Positions 26,677-35,300 of a DNA stretch of 64,000 nt are shown piece by piece. The notes beneath the pieces are model-generated. The model saw only the letters and a program-made list of their open reading frames with translations, did no database searches and was not told where the DNA came from. The position numbers and the translations under genes are program-made. The stretch is from Mycolicibacterium sp. P1-18 (GTDB taxonomy: Bacteria > Actinomycetota > Actinomycetes > Mycobacteriales > Mycobacteriaceae), in contig NZ_NPKR01000002.1 in the NCBI RefSeq assembly GCF_008329535.1, positions 186,001-250,000 of the forward strand, read 5' to 3'. Numbering within the stretch: the stretch's first letter is position 1; each line of letters begins with the position of its first letter.

Positions 26677-26700
26677 TGTCCACCTGTACAGGTGTTCATG
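26677..26700 (-). promoter_or_regulatory. Operator-like element upstream of sodA, shared with nicT
   Basis: Read on the minus strand it has TGAACA (26698-26693), two bases, TGTACA (26690-26685), GTGGACA. It contains a perfect 14-bp palindrome CACCTGTACAGGTG (26681-26694) and is flanked by CATGTGT direct repeats (26673-26679 and 26697-26703). Identity to the nicT element is 20/24. Confidence 0.65.
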
Positions 26701-26722
26701 TGTTACGGTGGCGATGCGCGGC

Positions 26723-26793
26723 CGGGCCGTGGGTTGGCGTTGAGGAAGCATCTGAACCACTCACTTCCGAGCGGGAGTCGACGTCACGGCCCG
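26723..26793 (-). terminator. Long inverted repeat past the mtr stop, weak terminator candidate
   Basis: CGGGCCGTG (26723-26731) and CACGGCCCG (26785-26793) are perfect nine-base arms with a 53-base loop, starting 12 bases past the mtr stop and before the sodA operator. The long loop makes it a weak terminator call. Confidence 0.3.
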
Positions 26794-26804
26794 ACCCGCT
26801 TCGA

Positions 26805-28202
26805 CTACTTCAAGCCGAGCAGCGCGTTCTCGATGACCTCCGGCAACGCGGGATGAATCCAATACTGATTCTCGGCAACCTCTTTGGCGGTCTGACCGAA
26901 GGTCATCGCCTGAATGAGCGGCTGGATGATCGACGACGCCTGATGCCCCATGACGTGCGCCCCGAGGATCTTGCCGGTGGCGCGGTCGCCGACCAGCTTC
27001 ACGATCCCGTGCTCGTCCTCCATCGCCCAGCCGTAGGCGGTGTCGCCGTACCTCTGGACCTTGGTGACCACGTCGTAGCCGCCGTCGACGGCCTCGTCCT
27101 CGGTCATGCCGACCATCGCGATCTGAGGATCGGTGAACACCGCCGACGGAACGAACCGGTGGTCGGAGGCACGCATGGCGTCCGTGTCGTCCCAGTCCAG
27201 CAGCAGGTTGTGCCGCACCACCCGCATCTCGTGGTTGGCGACGTGCTTGAGCTGATAGTCCGACGACACGTCGCCGAGGGCGAACACGCCGCGCGCCGAC
27301 GTCCTCTGGTACTCGTCGACCACCACCAGCCCCGAGTCGTCGACCTCGACGCCGGCCAACTCCGCGTCGAGCTGATCTCCGTTCGGCACACGTCCGGTGG
27401 CCACCAGCAGCATGTCGGCCTCGATGGTCTTGCCGTCGTCGAGTTCCAGCACGCAACGGTCGCCCCGCTGCTGCACGCCCACCACGTTCTCGTGGGTGCG
27501 CAGATCCCACTTCGACGTGGCCAGATCGGTGAACGGATGGCAGATCGACGCGTCGCAGTGGGTCAGCAGACCGTCACCGCGCACCACGATGGTGACGCGC
27601 ACCCCCAGGGCGGAGAAGACGTGGGCGAATTCCGCAGCCACGAATCCGCCGCCGACGATCACCAGGTGTTCGGGAAGCTCGGTGATCCGCATGACGTCGT
27701 CGCTGGTGTGGTACCTCACGCCGCACTCGGAGATGGCCGGCGGGACGCGAACCCGCGATCCCGCGGCGATGACCACCTTGTCGGCGGTGAACTCCTCGCC
27801 GTCGTCGGTGCGCAACGTGTAGCGGCCGTCGGGCTGCGTCGGCCCGAATCTGGTGTGGCTGCCATACACCCGCACGTTGGGCAGGCTTCGCTTGTACTGT
27901 TCGCCACCCGCCGCGATCGGGTCGATGCGGCGCTCGAAGACGCGGTCGACGATGTCGGTCCAGCGCACCTTGTCGATCGTCGAGTCGATGCCGTAGCGGG
28001 CGCTCTGCCGGATGGTCTCGGCGACCTCTGCGGCGTAGACGAACATCTTGGTGGGAATGCACCCGACGTTGAGGCAGGTGCCCCCGAAGGTGCCCTGCTC
28101 GCAGATCGCCACCCGCATGTCGCCGTACCTGGGGTCGACGCCGGGATCGGGGATGCTGTTGCCCGAGCCCGTACCGATGATGGCCAGATCGAAGTGTTCC
28201 AC
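26805..28202 (-). CDS. mtr: Mycothione (mycothiol disulfide) reductase
   Basis: A 465-residue flavoprotein of the disulfide reductase family that reduces mycothione to mycothiol with NADPH, keeping the main actinobacterial thiol reduced. FAD motif I-I-G-T-G-S-G-N (8-15), redox pair Cys43 and Cys48 in G-G-T-C-L-N-V-G-C, the NADPH-binding I-V-G-G-G-F-V-A-A-E-F, and C-terminal His-Glu base W-I-H-P-A-L-P-E-V. The GTG at 28202 (AGGA upstream) gives the length of M. tuberculosis Mtr (459). The upstream hydrolase stop is four bases away, so the two are co-transcribed. Confidence 0.95.
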   Translation of the reverse strand: MEHFDLAIIGTGSGNSIPDPGVDPRYGDMRVAICEQGTFGGTCLNVGCIPTKMFVYAAEVAETIRQSARYGIDSTIDKVRWTDIVDRVFERRIDPIAAGGEQYKRSLPNVRVYGSHTRFGPTQPDGRYTLRTDDGEEFTADKVVIAAGSRVRVPPAISECGVRYHTSDDVMRITELPEHLVIVGGGFVAAEFAHVFSALGVRVTIVVRGDGLLTHCDASICHPFTDLATSKWDLRTHENVVGVQQRGDRCVLELDDGKTIEADMLLVATGRVPNGDQLDAELAGVEVDDSGLVVVDEYQRTSARGVFALGDVSSDYQLKHVANHEMRVVRHNLLLDWDDTDAMRASDHRFVPSAVFTDPQIAMVGMTEDEAVDGGYDVVTKVQRYGDTAYGWAMEDEHGIVKLVGDRATGKILGAHVMGHQASSIIQPLIQAMTFGQTAKEVAENQYWIHPALPEVIENALLGLK

Positions 28203-28206
28203 GTGC

Positions 28207-29259
28207 CTAGTCCTGTCCGGAATTCGTTGTCGGGCTCCGAGATTCGGAGTCCAGGTAGTCGTCGAGCCAGCGTGCGAGCTCCCGGTACGCCGCTGCGCGC
28301 GGCTCGGCCAGGGAGAGGAAGACGTCGTGTTTGGCGTCGGTGACCGGGGCGATCGTCTGACGGTTCCCGACACACCCCGCCCAGCGTGCGATCTGTGCGA
28401 CGTCGAGGACCGCGTCACCGCGTTGGATGGCCTCCGGATGGGGTGCCTCGGCGACGGAATGACCCGACCGCAGCACCAGATTGGGCACCCCGACGTCGAG
28501 CCCGCGGTGCAGCCTCGCCTGACCGCGCCGGATCGCGTTGATCCACCCGAACGTGATGGGGAACCCGCCGACCGGCTTCATCTCCAGGTCGTAGTCGAAC
28601 TCCCCGGCGTAGTCGCGGTGCAGGGTGGTGCCGTAACCACCCGGAGTCGGCTTGCGGACCACCTGGCGCTTGCGCAAGCGGGCCAGGGCGATCAGCGCCG
28701 CCGACGTGGGTGCGGTGCGCAGAATCGCCGGGCCGTGCAGATCGAAGAACGGGCTGTTGAGCACCAGACCCCCGACTCGAGCCGCCGCCCCGCGCCGTTG
28801 CAGCCGGTCCAGCCACAGGGTGGCGACGAGCCCGCCCGCGGAGTGCCCGTAGACGCACACCCGCGGCGCAACGGGGTCGGCGGAGTCGCCGACGATCACC
28901 TCCAGCGCGCGGTCCAGCTCGGCGTCGTAGCTCGCCAGATCGGTGGTGAAGTGAGGCGTCTGACCCTCCCGGCGCGAGCGGCCACACTTGTGCAGATCCA
29001 GCGCGTAGAAGGTGAAGCCGCGCTCCGCGAAGTGGTCCGCGAGCTCGGTGTTGAAGAAGTAGTCGGTGTAGCCGTGCAGCGCCAGCACCGCGTGCCTGCC
29101 GCCGCCCGCGTCGCCACGACGGACCAGGGTGGCCACCAGCTCGCCCTCGCCGTCCGGATCGGGACCGAGTGTCAGGGTGTGCTGCCAGTACCCGGGAAGC
29201 ACGTCGGGCTTCCATTGCGGCTCCCGCGTGGGCTCCTCGTCGGGTCCCATCGGTGTCAC
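28207..29259 (-). CDS. Alpha/beta hydrolase (lysophospholipase-like)
   Basis: A 350-residue serine hydrolase. L-H-G-Y-T-D-Y at the oxyanion region, nucleophile elbow Y-G-H-S-A-G-G, and a late D-A-K-H-D-V base. Proteins of this family at the same place (Rv2854) are uncharacterised; the layout is like monoglyceride lipase or lysophospholipase. No signal peptide. The GTG at 29259 sits six bases after a TAGAGT hexamer; ATG at 29250 is the alternative. It is the first gene of a two-gene operon with mtr. Confidence 0.87.
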   Translation of the reverse strand: MTPMGPDEEPTREPQWKPDVLPGYWQHTLTLGPDPDGEGELVATLVRRGDAGGGRHAVLALHGYTDYFFNTELADHFAERGFTFYALDLHKCGRSRREGQTPHFTTDLASYDAELDRALEVIVGDSADPVAPRVCVYGHSAGGLVATLWLDRLQRRGAAARVGGLVLNSPFFDLHGPAILRTAPTSAALIALARLRKRQVVRKPTPGGYGTTLHRDYAGEFDYDLEMKPVGGFPITFGWINAIRRGQARLHRGLDVGVPNLVLRSGHSVAEAPHPEAIQRGDAVLDVAQIARWAGCVGNRQTIAPVTDAKHDVFLSLAEPRAAAYRELARWLDDYLDSESRSPTTNSGQD

Positions 29260-29265
29260 GGTCTC

Positions 29266-29271
29266 ACTCTA
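29266..29271 (-). promoter_or_regulatory. -10 hexamer TAGAGT of leaderless hydrolase-mtr operon
   Basis: On the minus strand TAGAGT ends six bases before the GTG at 29259. Confidence 0.5.
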
Positions 29272-29342
29272 GGCGGCCCCCGGCCGGCCGCCACGGCGCG
29301 GCAGGGGTGTCTACCGACCGACGTCGGGCAAAGCAGAAGGGA

Positions 29343-29348
29343 TAACCT
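29343..29348 (+). promoter_or_regulatory. Possible -10 of mqo
   Basis: TAACCT fits TANNNT and would give a leader of about 50 bases with AAGGA before the mqo GTG. No convincing -35 was found. Confidence 0.3.
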
Positions 29349-29404
29349 GGACATTCGAAAAGCCGTGCTGAGCGGAATTCGTGCCACGAAGGGTCAAGGA
29401 TCAC

Positions 29405-30910
29405 GTGTCTGAGGTAGCGAAAACCGACGTCGTGCTGGTGGGAGCGGGCATCATGAGCGCCACGCTCGCCACCCTGCTGAAGCTGATGGAACCCGATTGG
29501 TCCATCACGCTCGTCGAGCGGCTCGACGGTGCCGCCGCCGAGAGCAGCGATCCGTGGAACAACGCGGGTACCGGGCACTCCGCCCTGTGTGAATTGAATT
29601 ACACCCCTCAGCGCGCCGACGGCACGATCGAGATCAGCAAGGCCGTCCACGTCAACGAGCAGTTCCAGGTGTCGCGTCAGTTCTGGGCGCACGCCGTGGA
29701 GAGCGGCGTCCTGCCGGACGTGCGCAGCTTCCTCAACCCCGTCCCGCACGTCAGCTTCGTGCACGGCGCCAAGCACCTCGACTACCTCAAGCGCCGGCGC
29801 GAGACGTTGGTCGCCAACCCGCTCTTCGCCTCGATGGAGTACATCGACTCGCGCGACGAGTTCGCGCGCCGCCTCCCGTTGATGGCCGAGAAGCGTGACT
29901 TCCACGAACCCGTGGCGCTGAACTGGACGCAGGACGGCACCGACGTCAACTTCGGCTCGCTGACCCGCCAGCTGATCGGCTATGCCGTCGAGGGCGGCAT
30001 GACCACCCTCTTCGGGCACGAGGTGCGCGACCTCGCCAAGGAGTCCGACGGCAGCTGGACGCTGAAGGTGACAAACCGTCGCACGCGGCAGAAGCGCAAG
30101 CTCAACGCGAAGTTCGTCTTCGTCGGCGCGGGCGGCGGTGCCCTTCCGCTGCTTCAGAAGTCGGGCATCGAGGAGGCCAAGGGGTTCGGCGGCTTCCCCG
30201 TCGGCGGCCAGTGGCTGCGCACCGGAAACCACGAGCTCGCCGCCGCCCACCAGGCCAAGGTCTACGGTGCGCCGCCGCTCGGCGCGCCGCCGATGTCGGT
30301 GCCGCACTTGGACACCCGCATCATCAACGGCCGGTCCTACCTGCTGTTCGGGCCGTTCGCGGGATGGTCGCCGAAGTTCCTCAAGCAGGGCAAGGTGACG
30401 GATCTGCCGCTGTCGGTCAAGCCCAACAACCTGGCCTCGATGCTCGGCGTCGGCCTCACCGAGATGAGTCTGGTCAAGTACCTGGTCGGTCAGCTGGCGC
30501 TCAGCGAGGCCGATCGGGTCGAGGCGCTGCGCGAATTCGCGCCCAGCGCACAGGATTCCGATTGGGAACTCGACATCGCCGGTCAGCGCGTGCAGGTGAT
30601 CCGACGCAAGGGTGCCGGCGGAGTGCTGGAGTTCGGCACCACGGTGCTCGCGGCGGCCGACGGCAGCATCGCCGGCCTCCTGGGCGCGTCGCCGGGCGCC
30701 TCCACGGCGGTGCCTGCGATGTTCGACGTGCTGGAACGCTGCTTCCCCGACCGCTTCCCGTCCTGGCAGCCCAAGATCAAGGAAATGGTGCCGTCGTTCG
30801 GCACCGAGTTGTCCGGCGAGCCCAAGCTCTTCGACGAGGTCTGGGACTGGGGTACCAAGGTTCTCAAGCTCGACCACAAGGCCACCGACGTGCCCGCGGT
30901 CCCCGTGTGA
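29405..30910 (+). CDS. mqo: Malate:quinone oxidoreductase
   Basis: A 501-residue FAD enzyme at the inner face of the membrane that oxidises malate and feeds electrons to menaquinone, replacing or adding to NAD malate dehydrogenase. FAD-binding [12 protein letters not shown], then [12 protein letters not shown], and the late G-T-x-V motifs typical of Mqo. The GTG at 29405 has AAGGA six bases upstream, and the length agrees with M. tuberculosis Mqo (493). Followed after ten bases by the GNAT gene. Confidence 0.96.
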   Translation: MSEVAKTDVVLVGAGIMSATLATLLKLMEPDWSITLVERLDGAAAESSDPWNNAGTGHSALCELNYTPQRADGTIEISKAVHVNEQFQVSRQFWAHAVESGVLPDVRSFLNPVPHVSFVHGAKHLDYLKRRRETLVANPLFASMEYIDSRDEFARRLPLMAEKRDFHEPVALNWTQDGTDVNFGSLTRQLIGYAVEGGMTTLFGHEVRDLAKESDGSWTLKVTNRRTRQKRKLNAKFVFVGAGGGALPLLQKSGIEEAKGFGGFPVGGQWLRTGNHELAAAHQAKVYGAPPLGAPPMSVPHLDTRIINGRSYLLFGPFAGWSPKFLKQGKVTDLPLSVKPNNLASMLGVGLTEMSLVKYLVGQLALSEADRVEALREFAPSAQDSDWELDIAGQRVQVIRRKGAGGVLEFGTTVLAAADGSIAGLLGASPGASTAVPAMFDVLERCFPDRFPSWQPKIKEMVPSFGTELSGEPKLFDEVWDWGTKVLKLDHKATDVPAVPV

Positions 30911-30920
30911 CGGTGGTGCC

Positions 30921-31388
30921 GTGACGATCACTCCGCGACGCAGCTGGGCCAAGGACCTGGACGCGTCGACGCTCTACGAACTGCTCAAGCTGCGGGTCGA
31001 GGTCTTCGTGGTCGAGCAGGCCACGCCCTATCCCGAGCTGGACGGCCGCGACCTGCTCGCCGAGACCCGGCACTTCTGGCTCGAGGACTCCGACGGCCGG
31101 GTCGTCTCGACGCTGCGCCTCATGGAGGAACATCCCGGCGGGGAGAAGGTCTTTCGGATCGGCCGGGTGTGCACCCGCCGCAGCGACCGAGGGCAGGGGC
31201 ACACCAGCCGGCTGATGAAGGCCGCGCTGGCCGAGGTGGGTGACGACCCCTGTCGCATCGACGCCCAGACCTACCTCGAGGAGATGTACGCCAAGCACGG
31301 CTTCGTCCGGGACGGCGAGGAGTTCCTCGACGACGGGGTGCCGCACATCCCCATGTTGCGTCGCAGCGGACACCATGGGGCAAGCTGA
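30921..31388 (+). CDS. GNAT-family acetyltransferase (ElaA-like)
   Basis: A 155-residue protein. E-L-L-K-L-R-V-E-V-F-V-V-E-Q near the N-terminus and R-I-G-R-V-C-T-R-R-S-D-R-G-Q-G-H with the acetyl-CoA loop R-G-Q-G-H identify the ElaA subgroup. It sits between mqo and the chelatase-like gene as Rv2851c does in M. tuberculosis. The acceptor is unknown. GTG start, GGTGG upstream. Confidence 0.85.
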   Translation: MTITPRRSWAKDLDASTLYELLKLRVEVFVVEQATPYPELDGRDLLAETRHFWLEDSDGRVVSTLRLMEEHPGGEKVFRIGRVCTRRSDRGQGHTSRLMKAALAEVGDDPCRIDAQTYLEEMYAKHGFVRDGEEFLDDGVPHIPMLRRSGHHGAS

Positions 31389-31394
31389 CTCTCG

Positions 31395-33299
31395 ATGACC
31401 TCCACACTCCCGACGCCCTATCCCTTCTCTGCGCTCGTCGGTCAGGATCAGCTGCGGCTCGCGCTGATCCTTTGTGCGGTGCGGCCCGAAATCGGCGGTG
31501 TGCTGATCCGCGGCGAGAAGGGCACGGCCAAGTCGACGGCGGTGCGGGCGTTGGCGTCCGTGCTGGCCGACGTCGACGAGGGCGCGCGCCTGGTCGAACT
31601 GCCGATCGGCGCCACCGAGGACCGCGTCGTCGGATCGCTGGACCTGCAGCGCGTGCTCCGTGACGGTGAGCACGCCTTCTCGCCCGGTCTGCTGGCCCGC
31701 GCGCACGGCGGCGTGCTGTACGTCGACGAAGTGAACCTGCTACACGACCATCTGGTCGACGTGCTGCTCGACGCGGCGGCGATGGGCCGGGTGCACGTCG
31801 AACGCGACGGCGTCTCGCACAGTCACGAGGCGAAGTTCATGCTCGTCGGCACCATGAATCCCGAAGAGGGCGAACTGCGGCCGCAGCTGCTCGACCGGTT
31901 CGGCCTCACGGTCGACGTCCGCGCCTCCCGTGACGTGGACACCAGGGTCGAGGTGATCCGGCGGCGGATGGACTTCGAAGCCGATCCCGACGGATTCGCC
32001 GCCCGATATGCCGACGAGGACGTCGACCTGGCCCGCCGGATCGCCCTCGCCCGCGCCATGGTCGGGTCGGTCACCCTGCCGGACAGCGAGTTACGACGCA
32101 TCGCCGCCTTGTGTGCGTCCTTCGACGTGGACGGGATGCGGGCCGATCTGGTGGTCGCGCGCACGGCGGTCGCCCACGCGGCCTGGCGTGGGGGCGAACG
32201 GGTCGAGGAGCAGGACGTCCGCGTCGCCGCCGAACTCGCGCTGCCACACCGCCGCCGTCGCGACCCGTTCGACGATCCGGGCCTCGACCAGGACCGCCTC
32301 GACGACGCGATGAGCCAGGCCGGGGAGGCCGCCGACGAACCGGAATCCGGCACGGGATCCGAACCGGATCGCGATCCCGAGCCCGATCCGCCGGGCGGTG
32401 GTGAAGAGACCCCGGAGGCCGGCGACGCCGACGCGTCGAACGGCCAGCCCCGGCAACGCAATTCGCCGTCGTCGGCGCCCAAGCCCAACGACGCGCCCAC
32501 GCCGACGTTCCGCGCCAAGGCGCTGGTGGTACCCGGAGTGGGGGAGGGTGCCCCCGGTCGGCGGTCGCGTGCGCGCAACCGGACCGGCACCCCGATCGCG
32601 GCGACCGAGGACCCCCACGAGGGGCACGGACTGCACGTCTTCGGCACACTGCTGGCCGCCGCCGAGCGTCAAACTCAGCCCGGGCGGCCGCGGCTCGGCC
32701 CGGCCGATCTGCGTCGGTCGATCCGGGAGGGCCGGGAGGGCAATCTGGTCATCTTCCTGGTCGACGCCTCCGGGTCGATGGCGGCGCGGGACCGCCTGTC
32801 GGCCGTCGGCGGCGCGACCATGTCACTGCTGCGCGACGCCTACCAGCGTCGCGACAAGGTCGCCGTGATCACCTTCCGCGGCGACCGGGCGCAGGTGTTG
32901 CTGCCCCCGACCACGTCGGTGCACATCGCCGGCCGACGCCTCGCGCGATTCGACACCGGCGGCAAGACGCCGCTGGCCCAGGGCCTGCTCGCGGCCAAGG
33001 ACGTGGTGGTCCGGGAGAAGGCGCGCGACCGCGCGCGCCGCAGCCTGGTGGTGGTGCTCACCGACGGCCGCGCAACGGGTGGACCCGATCCGCTCGGACG
33101 GTCGCGCACCGCCGCGGCGATGCTGGTCGCCGAGGGCGCGGCCGCAGTCGTGGTCGACTGCGAGACCTCCTATGTACGTTTGGGTTTGGCCGAGGTACTG
33201 GCCACCCAGCTCGACGCCCCGGCGGTTCGCTTGGCGCACCTGCGCGCCGACGGTCTGACGCGGTTGGTGCGGTCGCACTCCGGCGACCGCGCGGCCTGA
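31395..33299 (+). CDS. AAA+/VWA chelatase subunit (ChlI-ChlD fusion type), probably for cobalt insertion
   Basis: A 634-residue protein fusing an N-terminal AAA+ ATPase (Walker [10 protein letters not shown] at 40-48; a Walker B-like Y-V-D-E-V-N near 112) to an acidic Pro/Glu/Asp linker (about 300-400) and a C-terminal von Willebrand A domain with MIDAS D-A-S-G-S-M at 457-462. This is the plan of Mg-chelatase I plus D in one chain. The organism shows no sign of chlorophyll synthesis; the operon-like run with cobO, cobB and cysG suggests it energises a CobN-type cobaltochelatase encoded elsewhere. Rv2850c has the same place. Confidence 0.87.
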   Translation: MTSTLPTPYPFSALVGQDQLRLALILCAVRPEIGGVLIRGEKGTAKSTAVRALASVLADVDEGARLVELPIGATEDRVVGSLDLQRVLRDGEHAFSPGLLARAHGGVLYVDEVNLLHDHLVDVLLDAAAMGRVHVERDGVSHSHEAKFMLVGTMNPEEGELRPQLLDRFGLTVDVRASRDVDTRVEVIRRRMDFEADPDGFAARYADEDVDLARRIALARAMVGSVTLPDSELRRIAALCASFDVDGMRADLVVARTAVAHAAWRGGERVEEQDVRVAAELALPHRRRRDPFDDPGLDQDRLDDAMSQAGEAADEPESGTGSEPDRDPEPDPPGGGEETPEAGDADASNGQPRQRNSPSSAPKPNDAPTPTFRAKALVVPGVGEGAPGRRSRARNRTGTPIAATEDPHEGHGLHVFGTLLAAAERQTQPGRPRLGPADLRRSIREGREGNLVIFLVDASGSMAARDRLSAVGGATMSLLRDAYQRRDKVAVITFRGDRAQVLLPPTTSVHIAGRRLARFDTGGKTPLAQGLLAAKDVVVREKARDRARRSLVVVLTDGRATGGPDPLGRSRTAAAMLVAEGAAAVVVDCETSYVRLGLAEVLATQLDAPAVRLAHLRADGLTRLVRSHSGDRAA

Positions 33300-33321
33300 T
33301 TCCCGACGGAGGAGACGTTCG

Positions 33322-33936
33322 ATGCCACAGGGCCAACCAGTCGCCGTCCCGGCCGACGGTCTGACGACGCGGGCGCGTCGCAACGCCCCGTTGCTGGCCG
33401 TCCACACCGGTCCCGGCAAGGGCAAGTCGACCGCAGCGTTCGGGATGGCCCTGCGCGCGTGGAACCAGGGGTTCGACGTCGGGGTCTTCCAGTTCGTCAA
33501 GAGCGCGAAGTGGAAGGTGGGCGAGGAGTCCGCCTTTCGCGAACTCGGCCGCCTGCACGACGAGCACGGGGCCGGCGGTCCCGTCGAGTGGCACAAGATG
33601 GGTTCTGGCTGGTCGTGGTCGCGCAAGCCGGGGTCGGAGGTCGACCACGCCACGGCCGCCGCCGAGGGCTGGGCCGAGATCGCGCGCCGGCTGGCCGAGC
33701 AGCGCCACGACTTCTACGTGCTCGACGAGTTCACCTATCCGCTGAAGTGGGGCTGGGTGGACACCGACGAGGTGGTGGACGTCCTCGCCGACCGGCCCGG
33801 GCGGCAGCACGTCGTCATCACCGGGCGCGACGCCCCGCAGCGACTGCTGGACGCCGCGGACCTGGTGACCGAGATGACCAAGGTGAAGCACCCCATGGAC
33901 GCCGGACGCAAGGGTCAGCGCGGGATCGAGTGGTGA
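33322..33936 (+). CDS. cobO: Cob(I)yrinic acid a,c-diamide adenosyltransferase CobO
   Basis: A 204-residue enzyme that adds the 5'-deoxyadenosyl ligand to reduced corrinoid. P-loop G-P-G-K-G-K-S-T at 30-37, then F-V-K-S-A-K-W-K-x-G-E and V-L-D-E-F-T-Y, typical of CobA/CobO/BtuR. GGAGGAGA-like site precedes the ATG. The stop overlaps the cobB start (GTGA). Confidence 0.95.
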   Translation: MPQGQPVAVPADGLTTRARRNAPLLAVHTGPGKGKSTAAFGMALRAWNQGFDVGVFQFVKSAKWKVGEESAFRELGRLHDEHGAGGPVEWHKMGSGWSWSRKPGSEVDHATAAAEGWAEIARRLAEQRHDFYVLDEFTYPLKWGWVDTDEVVDVLADRPGRQHVVITGRDAPQRLLDAADLVTEMTKVKHPMDAGRKGQRGIEW

Positions 33937-35300
33937 GCACCCCGGCCGTCGTCATCGCCGCGCCCTCGTCGGGCAGCGGCAAGACCACCGTGGCGACCGG
34001 ACTGATCGGCGCGTTCCGCAGAGCCGGTCGTGCCGTCGCACCGTTCAAGGTCGGCCCCGACTTCATCGACCCGGGCTACCACGCCCTCGCCGCCGGCCGG
34101 CCCGGCCGCAATCTGGACCCGGTCCTGGTCGGCGACCACCTGATCGGTCCGCTCTACCGCCACGGCAGCGACGACGCCGACCTCGCGGTGGTGGAGGGCG
34201 TGATGGGGCTGTTCGACGGTCGCATCGACCCGCTGTCGTCGGGCCCGGCGCGGGGCTCCACGGCGCACGTCGCCGGTCTGCTCGGCGCGCCCGTGATCCT
34301 GCTGGTCGACGCGCGCGGCCAGAGCCACAGCATCGGTGCGGTCGTGCACGGCTTCTCGACGTTCGACCAATCCGTCCACCTGGCCGGCGTCATCCTCAAC
34401 CGGGTCGGCTCGCCCCGCCACGAGGCCGTGCTCCGGCAGGGCTGCGAGCAGGCCGGCGTGCCGGTGCTCGGGGCCATCCCGCGGGCCGACGAATTGGCCG
34501 TCCCCTCACGGCATCTCGGCCTGGTAACCGCCACCGAGCACGGCAGGCACGCCGTCGCGGCCGTCGAGGCCATGACCACGCTGGTGGCCAAGCACGTCGA
34601 CCTGGCCGCGGTGGCCGCCGTCGCCCGGTCCCACGTCGCCGCCGAGCCGTGGACGCCGACGATCGCCGAACCCGTCGCCGGTCGCGTCACCGTCGCGCTG
34701 GCCGCGGGGCGCGCGTTCACCTTCGGCTACCCGGAGCATGCGGAGTTGCTCGCCGCCGCCGGTGCGGACGTCGTCGCGTTCGACCCGTTGACCGATCCGC
34801 TGCCACGCGACACCGACGCGCTGGTGATCCCCGGCGGCTTCCCCGAACAGTTCACGGCGGAGCTCTCCGGCAACGAGGTGGTCCGCAGGCAGATCGCGGA
34901 ACTCGCCCGCCGGGGCGCGCCGATACACGCCGAATGCGCCGGTCTGACGTACCTGGTCGACGACCTCGACGGGCATCCGATGTGCGCGGTGGTGCCCGGC
35001 AGCGCCCGCTTCACCGAGCGCCTGACCCTGGGGTACCGCGACGCCGTCGCGCTGAGGGACTCGTCGGTGCACCGGGCGGGCACCCGGGTGTCCGGGCACG
35101 AATTCCACCGCACCACGGTCACGTTCGCCGGTGACTACGAGCCGGCCTGGGGCTTCCGGAACGGCGCGGGCGCGTCGGTCACCGACGGCGCGGTGCTGGG
35201 CGGCGTCCACGCGGCCTATCTGCACGCGCACGCGGCGGCACATCCGCTGGCGGCCACCCGGTTCGTAGGGTCGGCCGCTACCTCTAAGCTCGCCGGGTGA
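33933..35300 (+). CDS. cobB: Hydrogenobyrinic acid a,c-diamide synthase CobB
   Basis: A 455-residue glutamine-dependent amidase of the aerobic B12 route. ATPase P-loop A-P-S-S-G-S-G-K-T-T at 10-19, F-K-V-G-P-D-F-I-D-P-G-Y-H, E-G-V-M-G-L-F-D-G, and the C-terminal triad glutaminase domain with nucleophile Cys in I-H-A-E-C-A-G-L. It overlaps cobO and cysG by four bases each, giving tight translational coupling. Confidence 0.95.
   Translation: MSTPAVVIAAPSSGSGKTTVATGLIGAFRRAGRAVAPFKVGPDFIDPGYHALAAGRPGRNLDPVLVGDHLIGPLYRHGSDDADLAVVEGVMGLFDGRIDPLSSGPARGSTAHVAGLLGAPVILLVDARGQSHSIGAVVHGFSTFDQSVHLAGVILNRVGSPRHEAVLRQGCEQAGVPVLGAIPRADELAVPSRHLGLVTATEHGRHAVAAVEAMTTLVAKHVDLAAVAAVARSHVAAEPWTPTIAEPVAGRVTVALAAGRAFTFGYPEHAELLAAAGADVVAFDPLTDPLPRDTDALVIPGGFPEQFTAELSGNEVVRRQIAELARRGAPIHAECAGLTYLVDDLDGHPMCAVVPGSARFTERLTLGYRDAVALRDSSVHRAGTRVSGHEFHRTTVTFAGDYEPAWGFRNGAGASVTDGAVLGGVHAAYLHAHAAAHPLAATRFVGSAATSKLAG

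Noticed and set aside
26676-28343. 555-codon open frame on the plus strand
   Set aside because: Antisense to mycothione reductase, which has every active-site motif.
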